A DNA stretch of 64,000 nt, from positions 1 to 64,000 of the forward strand of contig NZ_JALJQZ010000015.1 in the NCBI RefSeq assembly GCF_022968395.1, given 5' to 3'. The stretch's first letter is position 1. Each line of letters begins with the position of its first letter. The translations under genes were made by a program, and so were the position numbers. A model generated the notes under the pieces. The model had not been told where the DNA came from. It saw nothing but the letters and a program-made list of their open reading frames with translations, and did no database searches. Below are positions 9,992 to 17,833 of the stretch, in pieces. Origin of the DNA: Affinirhizobium lemnae (GTDB lineage: Bacteria > Pseudomonadota > Alphaproteobacteria > Rhizobiales > Rhizobiaceae).

Positions 9992-12475
9992 ATGACGAAC
10001 AGTTTCGATGACATTCCGTTCTTCGATGAAGAACCGGATCACGGCTCCCGCCGTTCCAAGCCCCCTGCTCCCTCCACGGCAGCGCCCGGCAGCGGCCTGG
10101 GCATTGCGGCGCGTGCCATAGCCGCACGCGACCAGAGCCGCCCGGCACCTGACTATCTTGGCGGCCTGAACCCGGAGCAGCGGGAAGCAGTCGAATCGCT
10201 GGATGGACCCGTTCTGGTGCTGGCCGGTGCGGGCACGGGAAAGACGCGCGTCCTCACCACGCGCATTGCCCATATCCTTGCGACCAATCGTGCCTTTCCA
10301 AGCCAGATCCTGGCCGTGACCTTCACGAACAAGGCTGCGCGCGAAATGAAGGAGCGCATCGGCGTTCTCGTCGGCGGTGCGGTCGAGGGAATGCCATGGC
10401 TTGGCACCTTCCACTCGATCGGCGTGAAGCTTCTGCGGCGTCATGCAGAGCTCGTCGGCCTTCGCAGCGACTTCACCATTCTGGATACGGACGATGTTAT
10501 CCGTCTGATAAAACAGCTTATTCAGGCTGAAGGCCTGGATGACAAGCGCTGGCCTGCGCGCCAGTTCGCGGGCATGATCGACGGCTGGAAAAACAAGGGG
10601 CTGACGCCCAAGGATATCCCCGAAGGCGATGCGCGCGCCTTTGCCAACGGCAAGGGTCGCGAGCTCTATGCCGCCTATCAGGCACGGCTGAAGACACTGA
10701 ACGCCTGCGATTTCGGTGACCTCCTGCTGCACCCGATCGATCTGTTCCGCCGCAATCCGGATGTGCTGAAAGATTATCATCAACGCTTCCGCTACATTCT
10801 GGTGGACGAATATCAGGATACCAACACCGCCCAATATATGTGGCTGCGGCTTCTGGCACAGCGCCCGAAGGATGTGCCGCAAAACGTCTGTTGCGTCGGT
10901 GACGACGACCAGTCCATCTACGGCTGGCGTGGCGCTGAAGTGGATAACATCCTGCGCTTCGAGAAGGATTTTCCCGGCGCGAAGGTCATTCGCCTTGAAC
11001 GGAACTATCGCTCTACCGAGCATATCCTCGGCGCCGCAGGACACCTGATTGCGAACAATGAAGGTCGCCTCGGCAAGACACTTTTCACGGAACGCACCAA
11101 TCCCGATGACGAAAAGGTGATCGTTCACGCGGCCTGGGACTCGGAAGAAGAAGCCCGTGCCGTGGGCGAAGAGATTGAGCAGCTTCAGCGCAACAAGCAC
11201 AAGCTGAACGACATGGCCATTCTTGTTCGCGCATCGTTCCAGATGCGTGAGTTTGAAGATCGATTCGTGACCCTCGGCCTGAACTACCGGGTCATCGGCG
11301 GTCCGCGCTTCTACGAGCGCCTCGAAATTCGCGATGCGATGGCTTACTTCCGCCTCACCTGCCAACCGGCGGACGATCTGGCCTTCGAGCGGATCGTCAA
11401 CACGCCAAAGCGTGGGCTGGGCGATACGACCGTCCGCACCCTGCATGATTATGCCCGCGCCCGTGACATTCCCATGCTGGCCGCTGCGGCAGACCTGATC
11501 GAGACCGATGAATTGAAGCCCAAGGCGCGCAAGGCGCTTTTCGATGTGATTCAAAGTTTCAGGAGATGGTCGGAACTGCTTGAAACGACTCCCCATACGG
11601 AGCTTGCCGAGCAGATTCTGGAGGAATCCGGCTACACCGATATGTGGAAGAACGACAAGTCGGCAGAGGCGCCGGGTCGTCTGGAAAACCTCAAGGAACT
11701 CGTGCGCTCCATGGAAGCGTTCGAGAGCATGCGCGGCTTTTTGGAGCACGTCTCTCTTGTCATGGATGCCGAGCAAAACGAGGATATGGATGCGGTCTCC
11801 ATCATGACGCTGCATTCGGCCAAGGGTCTGGAATTCGAAACGGTTTTCCTGCCCGGCTGGGAGGAAGGGCTTTTCCCGCATCAGCGCGCGCTGGATGAAG
11901 GCGGTCGCGCAGGCCTAGAGGAAGAGCGTCGCCTCGCCTATGTCGGTATCACCCGTGCCAAGCGGCGCTGCCACATCTGGTTCGTTTCGAACCGGCGCAT
12001 CCACGGCCTCTGGCAATCCACCATGCCGTCGCGTTTCCTCGATGAATTGCCGCCCATGCATGTGGATGTAGCCGAATCGGAATCGAGCTATGGCGGTTAT
12101 GGTCGCGGCGGCTACGGACAGTCGCGTTTCGACAAGGCCGATCCCTTCGCCAATTCCTATTCCACTCCCGGCTGGAAGCGCGCTCAAGCCAACAAGAGCG
12201 AAGCCACCCGCGACAACTGGGGCAGCCGTTCCGGCCATGCTGTAGAGCGGATTGGCTACGGCGAGAGCGGACCACGCGGCAGGACCATTGACGGCGAATT
12301 GGTCGCCAAGTCGGTAGCCGATACGCCGTCGAAGTTCCGCGTGGGCGACCGCGTCTTCCACATCAAGTTCGGTAACGGCAATATCTCGAACGTTGAAGGC
12401 AACAAGCTGACGATCGATTTCGACAAGGCTGGCCAGAAGCGCGTGCTTGATGGCTTCGTCGAGAAAGCGACGTAA
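9992..12475 (+). CDS. UvrD/PcrA-type ATP-dependent 3'-5' DNA helicase
   Basis: An 827-residue superfamily 1A helicase. Walker A AGAGTGKT is at residues 78-85; motif II reads VDEYQDTN near 270; motif III GDDDQSIYGWRG and motif IV ERNYRS follow; motif VI is in GITRAKRRCHIW. The C-terminus carries the PcrA/UvrD Tudor-like tail (VGDRVFHIKFGNG). It should unwind DNA in excision and mismatch repair and strip recombinase or stalled polymerase. The Gly/Tyr-rich stretch near residues 695-710 is a disordered linker before that tail. The ATG has no clear Shine-Dalgarno; the 237 bases upstream show no gene. The next gene starts 17 bases after its stop, so co-transcription is possible. Confidence 0.93.
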   Translation: MTNSFDDIPFFDEEPDHGSRRSKPPAPSTAAPGSGLGIAARAIAARDQSRPAPDYLGGLNPEQREAVESLDGPVLVLAGAGTGKTRVLTTRIAHILATNRAFPSQILAVTFTNKAAREMKERIGVLVGGAVEGMPWLGTFHSIGVKLLRRHAELVGLRSDFTILDTDDVIRLIKQLIQAEGLDDKRWPARQFAGMIDGWKNKGLTPKDIPEGDARAFANGKGRELYAAYQARLKTLNACDFGDLLLHPIDLFRRNPDVLKDYHQRFRYILVDEYQDTNTAQYMWLRLLAQRPKDVPQNVCCVGDDDQSIYGWRGAEVDNILRFEKDFPGAKVIRLERNYRSTEHILGAAGHLIANNEGRLGKTLFTERTNPDDEKVIVHAAWDSEEEARAVGEEIEQLQRNKHKLNDMAILVRASFQMREFEDRFVTLGLNYRVIGGPRFYERLEIRDAMAYFRLTCQPADDLAFERIVNTPKRGLGDTTVRTLHDYARARDIPMLAAAADLIETDELKPKARKALFDVIQSFRRWSELLETTPHTELAEQILEESGYTDMWKNDKSAEAPGRLENLKELVRSMEAFESMRGFLEHVSLVMDAEQNEDMDAVSIMTLHSAKGLEFETVFLPGWEEGLFPHQRALDEGGRAGLEEERRLAYVGITRAKRRCHIWFVSNRRIHGLWQSTMPSRFLDELPPMHVDVAESESSYGGYGRGGYGQSRFDKADPFANSYSTPGWKRAQANKSEATRDNWGSRSGHAVERIGYGESGPRGRTIDGELVAKSVADTPSKFRVGDRVFHIKFGNGNISNVEGNKLTIDFDKAGQKRVLDGFVEKAT

Positions 12476-12492
12476 GTCCGCAAGAGGCAGAT

Positions 12493-13638
12493 GTGAGCAC
12501 TTCAGATACCGACCTGACCGACCTGATCACGTGGAGACGTCACCTCCACACCATGCCGGAGGTTTCTGGTGAAGAGCACCAGACTGCGGCAGAGGTCGTG
12601 TGCTTTCTGCAGGCTTCGTCGCCGGATGAGATTGTGACGGGTCTCGGCGGCACGGGCGTTGCGGCGGTGTTCAACGGTCGAGAGCCGGGGCCAACAGTCC
12701 TGTTTCGTGCGGAACTCGATGCCCTGCCGATTGCTGAAGTGACCGAAGTTACACATAGGTCGAAGATCACTGGCAAAGGCCATATGTGTGGCCACGATGG
12801 GCATATGGCGATGGTGGCCGGTCTGTCGCGAGCTTTCAGGCGTGAGCGCCCGGCATCGGGACGCGTCATCTTGCTTTTTCAACCCGCTGAAGAAACCGGT
12901 GCCGGCGCCGCGGCCGTGATAGCAGATCCCGCATTCAAGGCATTCAAGCCCCACTTTGCGTTTTCGCTGCACAATATTCCCGGTCTGCCTCTTGGACACA
13001 GCTGGATCAAATCAGGCCCGGTCAATTGCGCCTCCTGCGGGCTGCGGATCGCGCTGACAGGCAAGACCGCGCATGCCTCTTCGCCAGAGAGTGGCACCTC
13101 TCCGGCTCCTGCCATCGCAGAACTCATTCCTGCCCTGACGGCTCTACGAAAAGGCCATATCGAAACCGAGGATCTGATACTGACCACGGTCACTCACGTT
13201 GCAGTGGGTGAACCGACATTTGGCGTGGCACCGGGTGACGCTAAACTCTGGGTAACGCTGCGCACCGTCAGCGATGACGGCATGTCCGAATTGCGCGAGG
13301 CCGCGGAAGGTCTGGCCCGAAACCTGGCCGAGAAACATCAGCTAGGCGTCTCTTTCAGCTATCACGATGAGTTTCGTCATTGCCGTAACGATGAAGAGGC
13401 GGTGGACATCATCCGTCGCGCCATGGACAAGGAAGATCTTCCCCATTCGGCCGGTAAGATGTTCAAGTTTTCCGAAGACTTTGGCCGTTTCGGAGACGCT
13501 GCGAAAGCGGCCATGTTCTTCATTGGCGCCGGAGAAAATCAGCCCGCTCTTCATAACCCGGACTATGATTTTCCCGACGCCTTGATCCCGATCGGCGGAC
13601 GCATATTCCTGCGCATCGCGAAAGAACTGCTGGGATAG
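12493..13638 (+). CDS. M20 family metallo-amidohydrolase (amidohydrolase/hippurate hydrolase type)
   Basis: A 381-residue protein with the M20D/amidohydrolase layout: FRAELDALP at 71-79, metal-binding MCGHDGH at 98-104, catalytic PAEETGAG at 131-138, a lid domain in the middle and a late His near HNPDYDFPD. Relatives remove acyl groups from amino acids (hippurate, N-acetyl-diaminopimelate, IAA conjugates). The substrate cannot be told from sequence. Start is GTG with AAGAGGCAGAT before it. It lies 17 bases after the helicase gene, on the same strand, with no evident functional link to it. Confidence 0.88.
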   Translation: MSTSDTDLTDLITWRRHLHTMPEVSGEEHQTAAEVVCFLQASSPDEIVTGLGGTGVAAVFNGREPGPTVLFRAELDALPIAEVTEVTHRSKITGKGHMCGHDGHMAMVAGLSRAFRRERPASGRVILLFQPAEETGAGAAAVIADPAFKAFKPHFAFSLHNIPGLPLGHSWIKSGPVNCASCGLRIALTGKTAHASSPESGTSPAPAIAELIPALTALRKGHIETEDLILTTVTHVAVGEPTFGVAPGDAKLWVTLRTVSDDGMSELREAAEGLARNLAEKHQLGVSFSYHDEFRHCRNDEEAVDIIRRAMDKEDLPHSAGKMFKFSEDFGRFGDAAKAAMFFIGAGENQPALHNPDYDFPDALIPIGGRIFLRIAKELLG

Positions 13639-13684
13639 AGGTCTGCGTGTCGGCACTTCAGCCCCGACACGATCATGGCGTCAA

Positions 13685-15076
13685 TCAGGTATCGCCCTTC
13701 AGATAGTCCACAAGCGTCCGACGAGCGCCGTTATCCGGCGCATTGTCTGATGCGGAGGCCGTGCTGGCAGGCGCGGAGCCACCGCCACGCAGGTTCAGTT
13801 TTCGAAGGGCCGCCGCCGGGATCGTACCATTATGACGATCGACAATGATCATGTGCGTGACTTCACCACGCTGGAAGGCGCGCAGGAACTTGTCGTAATT
13901 GGCAAATGCCACGCAGCCATGCGAGTCACCGCGCGTCCGCAGCAGATAGCTATGCGCCAGCAGGCCGGTCCGACCGAGCGGATTGACGCCATCGGTCGGC
14001 GTGAGACGAATGGCGGCGACACCGTGGAAAAGCTTTTCGCGCATCGACAGGCGATAGGTACCGGGTGGGGTCGGACCACGCATCTTCACATGCGTATATT
14101 TCGGGTTGTCACGCATTTCACCAATGCCGGAATGGGCTTCCAGACGCTCACCGCTCGGCATGTGCACGACACCGTTGGTGATGTCGTAGACCGCGACCTT
14201 CATGCTGTTGCCGCCGCGATCCGGCCACGGAACGCTCTTGGCAGGCGCTTCCTTCATCGGGTTTTCAGGACGGGCAAAGGCGAGTGCCTTCGGAGCTTCC
14301 TCTTCCTCCTCTTCAACCGCGGGCTTCTGAACTGGCTTTGGCTGTGCAGATGGCGCAATCGCCATGGCCAACGCGTTGGCTGCCGGACGACGGATCGGAA
14401 GTGGACCAGCCATCGGCAGGCCATCATCCACGGATGGCGCCATGGCTTCTGCCACAGCAAGCTCGGCAGGGCTTTGCAGGTCGGCAACTTCAACCTGCCC
14501 CTCGTCTACATTACCCTTTGGCAATGCATCCCAGGCAGTCTCGGTCGGAGGCGCGATGATGACGGTCTCGTCCAGCGCAGCCACAAGGGCGGTCTTCACG
14601 TCGCCGCCCTTAGGCCGCTTGGCGGCAAGGCTGGCGAATTGCTTGTCCATCTCGGCTTGGGCGAGAGCTGCCGCAACACCGGATTTGACGGCGTGATCGG
14701 CGGGAACCTGGGCATTGAGGTAGGCCAGATGCGCACCCTCAAGCCGCGCCGCTTTCTCCGTCGCTCCACCATTCAGGCGGGAGAACTTCGCGATTTTCAG
14801 AACCCGCTCCGCTTCGGAGATGGGAGCCGCGAGAATCGGCTTCAAATTCAGCGAAGCCTTCAGCTGATGAGAATAATCAGACGGCTTGATGCTACCCATG
14901 CTGTGAACGGTCGCAAGCGCGCCCATCATCCAGCCACCAATGGCAAGGCCGAAACCGAGTGCAACCGTACCCTTGATGAGACCATAGGCGGGAGACGCCT
15001 GCTTCGTCTGGCGGCGTCGCGAAGATGTTTTGACGGTCCGAGCCGTCTCGAAAGCCACTGCCATGATACGCATCAC
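13685..15076 (-). CDS. DUF2778 (tlde1-like) L,D-transpeptidase-fold protein
   Basis: About 463 residues. There is one membrane segment near 34-56, then a long low-complexity Ala/Pro stretch with a six-glutamate run (255-260), and a C-terminal domain about 292-412. That domain has His375 and a SHGCVAF motif (385-391), the HX9SxGC arrangement of L,D-transpeptidase-like enzymes, here in the DUF2778 form common in Rhizobiales. It is anchored in the inner membrane with the enzyme domain in the periplasm, so it probably acts on peptidoglycan stem peptides. Starts at 15076 (GTG), 15073 and 15064 (both ATG) are all possible; the last has the best-spaced GGGG. It is convergent with the amidohydrolase gene 46 bases away. 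Confidence 0.8.
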   Translation of the reverse strand: MMRIMAVAFETARTVKTSSRRRQTKQASPAYGLIKGTVALGFGLAIGGWMMGALATVHSMGSIKPSDYSHQLKASLNLKPILAAPISEAERVLKIAKFSRLNGGATEKAARLEGAHLAYLNAQVPADHAVKSGVAAALAQAEMDKQFASLAAKRPKGGDVKTALVAALDETVIIAPPTETAWDALPKGNVDEGQVEVADLQSPAELAVAEAMAPSVDDGLPMAGPLPIRRPAANALAMAIAPSAQPKPVQKPAVEEEEEEAPKALAFARPENPMKEAPAKSVPWPDRGGNSMKVAVYDITNGVVHMPSGERLEAHSGIGEMRDNPKYTHVKMRGPTPPGTYRLSMREKLFHGVAAIRLTPTDGVNPLGRTGLLAHSYLLRTRGDSHGCVAFANYDKFLRAFQRGEVTHMIIVDRHNGTIPAAALRKLNLRGGGSAPASTASASDNAPDNGARRTLVDYLKGDT

Positions 15077-15279
15077 CCCTTACTCAGTCGAACAGCCGAA
15101 GCGAACAAACCTGCTCCGGATAGAAGAGCCCGCCTGCAATCGACGTGAGCTTGGGAGTACCCACGAACATGAGACGTTCGCGGATAAGAATGACAAAGTA
15201 TGGTAACCAATGTGTTTACAAGGCCCCCTGAAAGTTCAGCAAGCCATTATAAACCGATACCGCCGGAAGTTTAACAGAA

Positions 15280-15317
15280 ATGCGGCAAACCGACGGCAAG
15301 CCGTCAAAATGCCGCAT
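15280..15317. repeat. Nested perfect inverted repeat (strong hairpin)
   Basis: Outer arms ATGCGGCA (15280-15287) and TGCCGCAT (15310-15317) enclose inner arms GACGGC (15292-15297) and GCCGTC (15300-15305) with a two-base AA loop. A TTTTT run follows at 15327-15331 on the plus strand. It sits in the 256-base gap between two divergent genes, just before the unrecognised plus-strand gene. It could be a transcription attenuator, the terminator of an unseen short transcript, or a protein-binding palindrome. Confidence 0.5.
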
Positions 15318-15332
15318 ATCAGCAATTTTTAG

Positions 15333-15725
15333 GTGTATCAATATGATCAACCGTCCGATTTTTACGATCTGGATCAGTCAAAACAGCACAGAGAAATGAA
15401 TGCGCAGAGCAATCCTCATCGTTACCTCGTAAGCCTGTTAGTTGCAGCAGGTTGGCACAGCCTCACCCGACGCTCCACAGCGGTCGAGCTTGGGCCGGAC
15501 CTTACGCTCACTTACACGGTTGCCTGGGGCTTCGGCATGAGCCAGCGTTTCACAGTGGGTCAGCGCTGGAGACCCTGGTCATCGGTAACCAGTGGCTGGA
15601 TCGAGATATTGCAGAAGCCCTACAATTCGGGCGCTGCTGTCTACGCCAGCGAGGATGGCAAAACTTGCTACATAGGAACCAGTTACAATCTCATTGTGAT
15701 AGACGCGAGCCAGAAATCCTTTTAG
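15333..15725 (+). CDS. Unrecognised protein, 5' portion of a gene cut by an amber codon
   Basis: An open frame of 130 residues from GTG 15333, or 109 residues from ATG 15396. It ends at TAG 15723-15725 right after IVIDASQKSF. No family is recognised. Around residues 30-45 there is a short hydrophobic stretch (YLVSLLVAAGWHSL) that could be a signal peptide. In the next frame, ATG 15400 opens a good signal-peptide start (MRRAILIVTS) that stops after ten codons, which hints at a frameshift near 15425. The same reading frame continues past the stop for 102 further codons of protein-like sequence. I read this as the front part of a decayed gene, though a short functional protein cannot be excluded. 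Confidence 0.4.
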   Translation: MYQYDQPSDFYDLDQSKQHREMNAQSNPHRYLVSLLVAAGWHSLTRRSTAVELGPDLTLTYTVAWGFGMSQRFTVGQRWRPWSSVTSGWIEILQKPYNSGAAVYASEDGKTCYIGTSYNLIVIDASQKSF

Positions 15726-16034
15726 ATGCGCTGCGATAGCTCACTAGCTCTATCGCGAACAGAGCTTGCTCAACAATTGCTTGTCGATGGTTTCCGTGGA
15801 CAGGAGCAGATCGATCCGGGCGCGCCCCCACTATGGAGATATCTCGATCAGAGCGCACAACTTGGAACAATTCCTGATGAGCCGCCTCAATCAAAATACT
15901 ACAAAGCTGTTCGCTATGTGGGTAAACTTGGCATCATTGACGACGGAAACAACGGTCGGGGAAGTGGAGTAGCATTTGTTTCTGCAAAAGACTCCCCGGA
16001 ACCAAGGTTGGGATTAGAGGCTAACTGCGGCTGA
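15726..16034 (+). pseudogene. In-frame continuation after the amber codon (3' part of the broken gene)
   Basis: The 102-codon frame begins immediately after TAG 15723-15725 and is in the same phase as the preceding open frame. Its translation (for instance IPDEPPQSKYYKAVRYVGKL) has normal composition, and the frame stays open to TGA at 16032-16034. There is no ribosome site before the ATG at 15726. The simplest reading is one ancestral gene of about 210-230 codons with a nonsense mutation. I do not recognise the family. The nicotinamidase gene follows 77 bases later. Confidence 0.4.
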
Positions 16035-16111
16035 AATCGCATAAGCAACAAACTTGATCGAGCCTCGGCAAATTGGCATCTTGCGGCACAGCAAATCATG
16101 GGAGACACATC

Positions 16112-16738
16112 ATGCGGGCCTTGTTGCTGATCGATATTCAGAACGGTTTCTGCCCCGGTGGAAATCTCCCCGTCCCGGACGGCGACGCGATCGTGCCTAT
16201 CGCAAATCGCCTGATCGACGAAGGGCCCTATGATGTGATCGTCGCCTCGCAAGACTGGCATCCGGACAATCACGGCAGTTTCGCATCACAACATCCGGGC
16301 AAGAAGCCGTTCGACATGGGAGAGATTTCCGGACAGCCACAGGTCATGTGGCCGGATCACTGCGTTCAGGGTACTGCCGACGCAGAGTTTCATCCGGATC
16401 TCGATCTGGAGCATATCGATTACATTCAGCAAAAGGGTGAGAACCCGGCAGTCGATAGCTACTCTGCGTTTCGCGACAATGATCAGGCCGCAATCACCGG
16501 CCTTGCGGGCTACCTGCGGGCGCAGCAGGTGACGGAGCTTGATCTGTGCGGACTGGCAACGGACTATTGCGTGAAATTTTCTGCGCTGGACGCAAGAGAG
16601 ATGCTGCCAGAGATCAAGGTTCGTTTCATCGAAGATGCGAGCCGCGGTATCGATCCTCAAGGCGTGAAAGCCGCTATCGAAGAAATGCGCGCCGCAGGCG
16701 TATCCATATGCAGAAGCACTGATATTCTGGCAGACTGA
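16112..16738 (+). CDS. pncA: Nicotinamidase (pyrazinamidase)
   Basis: A 208-residue isochorismatase-fold amidase. Asp8 (LLLIDIQNGFCPGG) is the catalytic acid, Asp48/His50/His54 in QDWHPDNHGSF match the metal site, and the nucleophilic Cys lies in CGLATDYCV near residue 146. Length is that of PncA (about 210). It converts nicotinamide to nicotinate for NAD salvage. Start ATG 16112 has GGAGAC before it; the frame is open further upstream but without a ribosome site. A short CTGCAT/ATGCAG hairpin follows the stop (16740-16757), without a T run. Confidence 0.93.
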   Translation: MRALLLIDIQNGFCPGGNLPVPDGDAIVPIANRLIDEGPYDVIVASQDWHPDNHGSFASQHPGKKPFDMGEISGQPQVMWPDHCVQGTADAEFHPDLDLEHIDYIQQKGENPAVDSYSAFRDNDQAAITGLAGYLRAQQVTELDLCGLATDYCVKFSALDAREMLPEIKVRFIEDASRGIDPQGVKAAIEEMRAAGVSICRSTDILAD

Positions 16739-16811
16739 GCTGCATTTCGGGATGCAGAGGCTTGCCGCCCTATCGCAATAAGCTTAATTGCCTCGCGCAT
16801 AGAGGTATTCC

Positions 16812-17522
16812 ATGCGCACCCTTCCCTTCTGGCACGGCATCAGGGCCGGCCTTATCGTTGCAATGTCAACGACCCCCTTCGGATTGCTGTTTGGCGCAAT
16901 CGCGGTAGACGGCGGCGTCAGTCCGCTTGAAGCGACATTGATGAGCGGCATCATATTCGGCGGCGCGAGCCAATTGGTCGGTGTGCAAATGTTCGGCAGC
17001 CATGTGCCTGCGTGGCTGATCGTGCTTTCCGTCTTCGCGGTCAATTTCCGTCACATCCTGTATTCGGCGGCCATGACGCCGTTGGTCAAGGACTTTGGTC
17101 GCTTACAGAAAGCTGCGGCCTTCTTCTTCCTCACGGACCCGCAATTTGCCGAAGCCGCCAAGCGTGTGGATCGCGTCGGCAAGCTGGAAACCGCGTGGTA
17201 CTTCGGCGCAGCCTTCATCATCTACGTCGTCTGGGTGGGAAGTTCAGCGCTTGGCGCAGTGTTCGGGCAGTTGATCGGCAACCCGAAAGCTTGGGCCTTC
17301 GATGCATTGTTGCCGATCTATTTCCTTGGACTGGTGATGGGGTTTCGCAAACGCCCGCTCTTCGGCGCTGTCGTTCCCGTCAGTGCCGTAGCCTCGATCA
17401 TCGGAATGCACACGGTCGGCTCCCCATGGCATGTCAGCATTGGAGCCGCGGCTGGCATTATTGCTGCGCTCATCCTTCATAAGCCGCAGTCGTCTAACCC
17501 AGATGAGGGCGCAAAGCCATGA
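16812..17522 (+). CDS. AzlC family branched-chain amino acid exporter, large subunit
   Basis: A 236-residue membrane protein with about seven hydrophobic segments, beginning with AGLIVAMSTTPFGLLFGAIA and including the conserved GASQLVGVQM and NFRHILYSAAM stretches of AzlC/BrnF. With AzlD it forms the LIV-E class exporter of leucine, isoleucine, valine and, in some bacteria, methionine. GAGGTATTCC precedes the start. Its stop overlaps the start of the next gene by four bases. Confidence 0.9.
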   Translation: MRTLPFWHGIRAGLIVAMSTTPFGLLFGAIAVDGGVSPLEATLMSGIIFGGASQLVGVQMFGSHVPAWLIVLSVFAVNFRHILYSAAMTPLVKDFGRLQKAAAFFFLTDPQFAEAAKRVDRVGKLETAWYFGAAFIIYVVWVGSSALGAVFGQLIGNPKAWAFDALLPIYFLGLVMGFRKRPLFGAVVPVSAVASIIGMHTVGSPWHVSIGAAAGIIAALILHKPQSSNPDEGAKP

Positions 17523-17827
17523 GTCTCGATCTGAGAACCGCCCTCATCATCCTCGCCGCAGGCATCGCGACCTATCTCACACGGATCGGTGGCTTCTGGC
17601 TGCTGAGCAATGTGAAAAACCTGCCTCCACGGCTGGAGACAGCATTGAACGCCGTACCGGCAGCGGTTCTGACAACGCTTGTTGCGCCCGCCTTCTTCGA
17701 TGGCGGGATTGAACTCAAGATCGCGATGATTGTCGCGCTGCTGGTCGGTCTGCGCCACAACGGCATCCCCCTCATCCTGGCCGGATGGGGAGCTGCCATG
17801 GTGTTGCGGCATTTCGTGATGACCTGA
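17519..17827 (+). CDS. AzlD family branched-chain amino acid exporter, small subunit
   Basis: A 102-residue protein with about three to four membrane segments, including AALIILAAGIATYLTRIGGFWLL at the N-terminus and the AVPAAVLTTLVAP motif typical of AzlD/BrnE. It overlaps azlC (ATGA) and is its partner in branched-chain amino acid export. The gene ends seven bases before the convergent aminopeptidase gene. No Lrp-type regulator is adjacent. Confidence 0.88.
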   Translation: MSLDLRTALIILAAGIATYLTRIGGFWLLSNVKNLPPRLETALNAVPAAVLTTLVAPAFFDGGIELKIAMIVALLVGLRHNGIPLILAGWGAAMVLRHFVMT

Positions 17828-17833
17828 GAAGCC

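Noticed and set aside
9824-11881. 685-residue minus-strand open frame
   Set aside because: It lies antisense to the helicase gene, whose motifs are complete. Its translation has no recognisable domain and is explained by codon bias of the GC-rich plus-strand gene.
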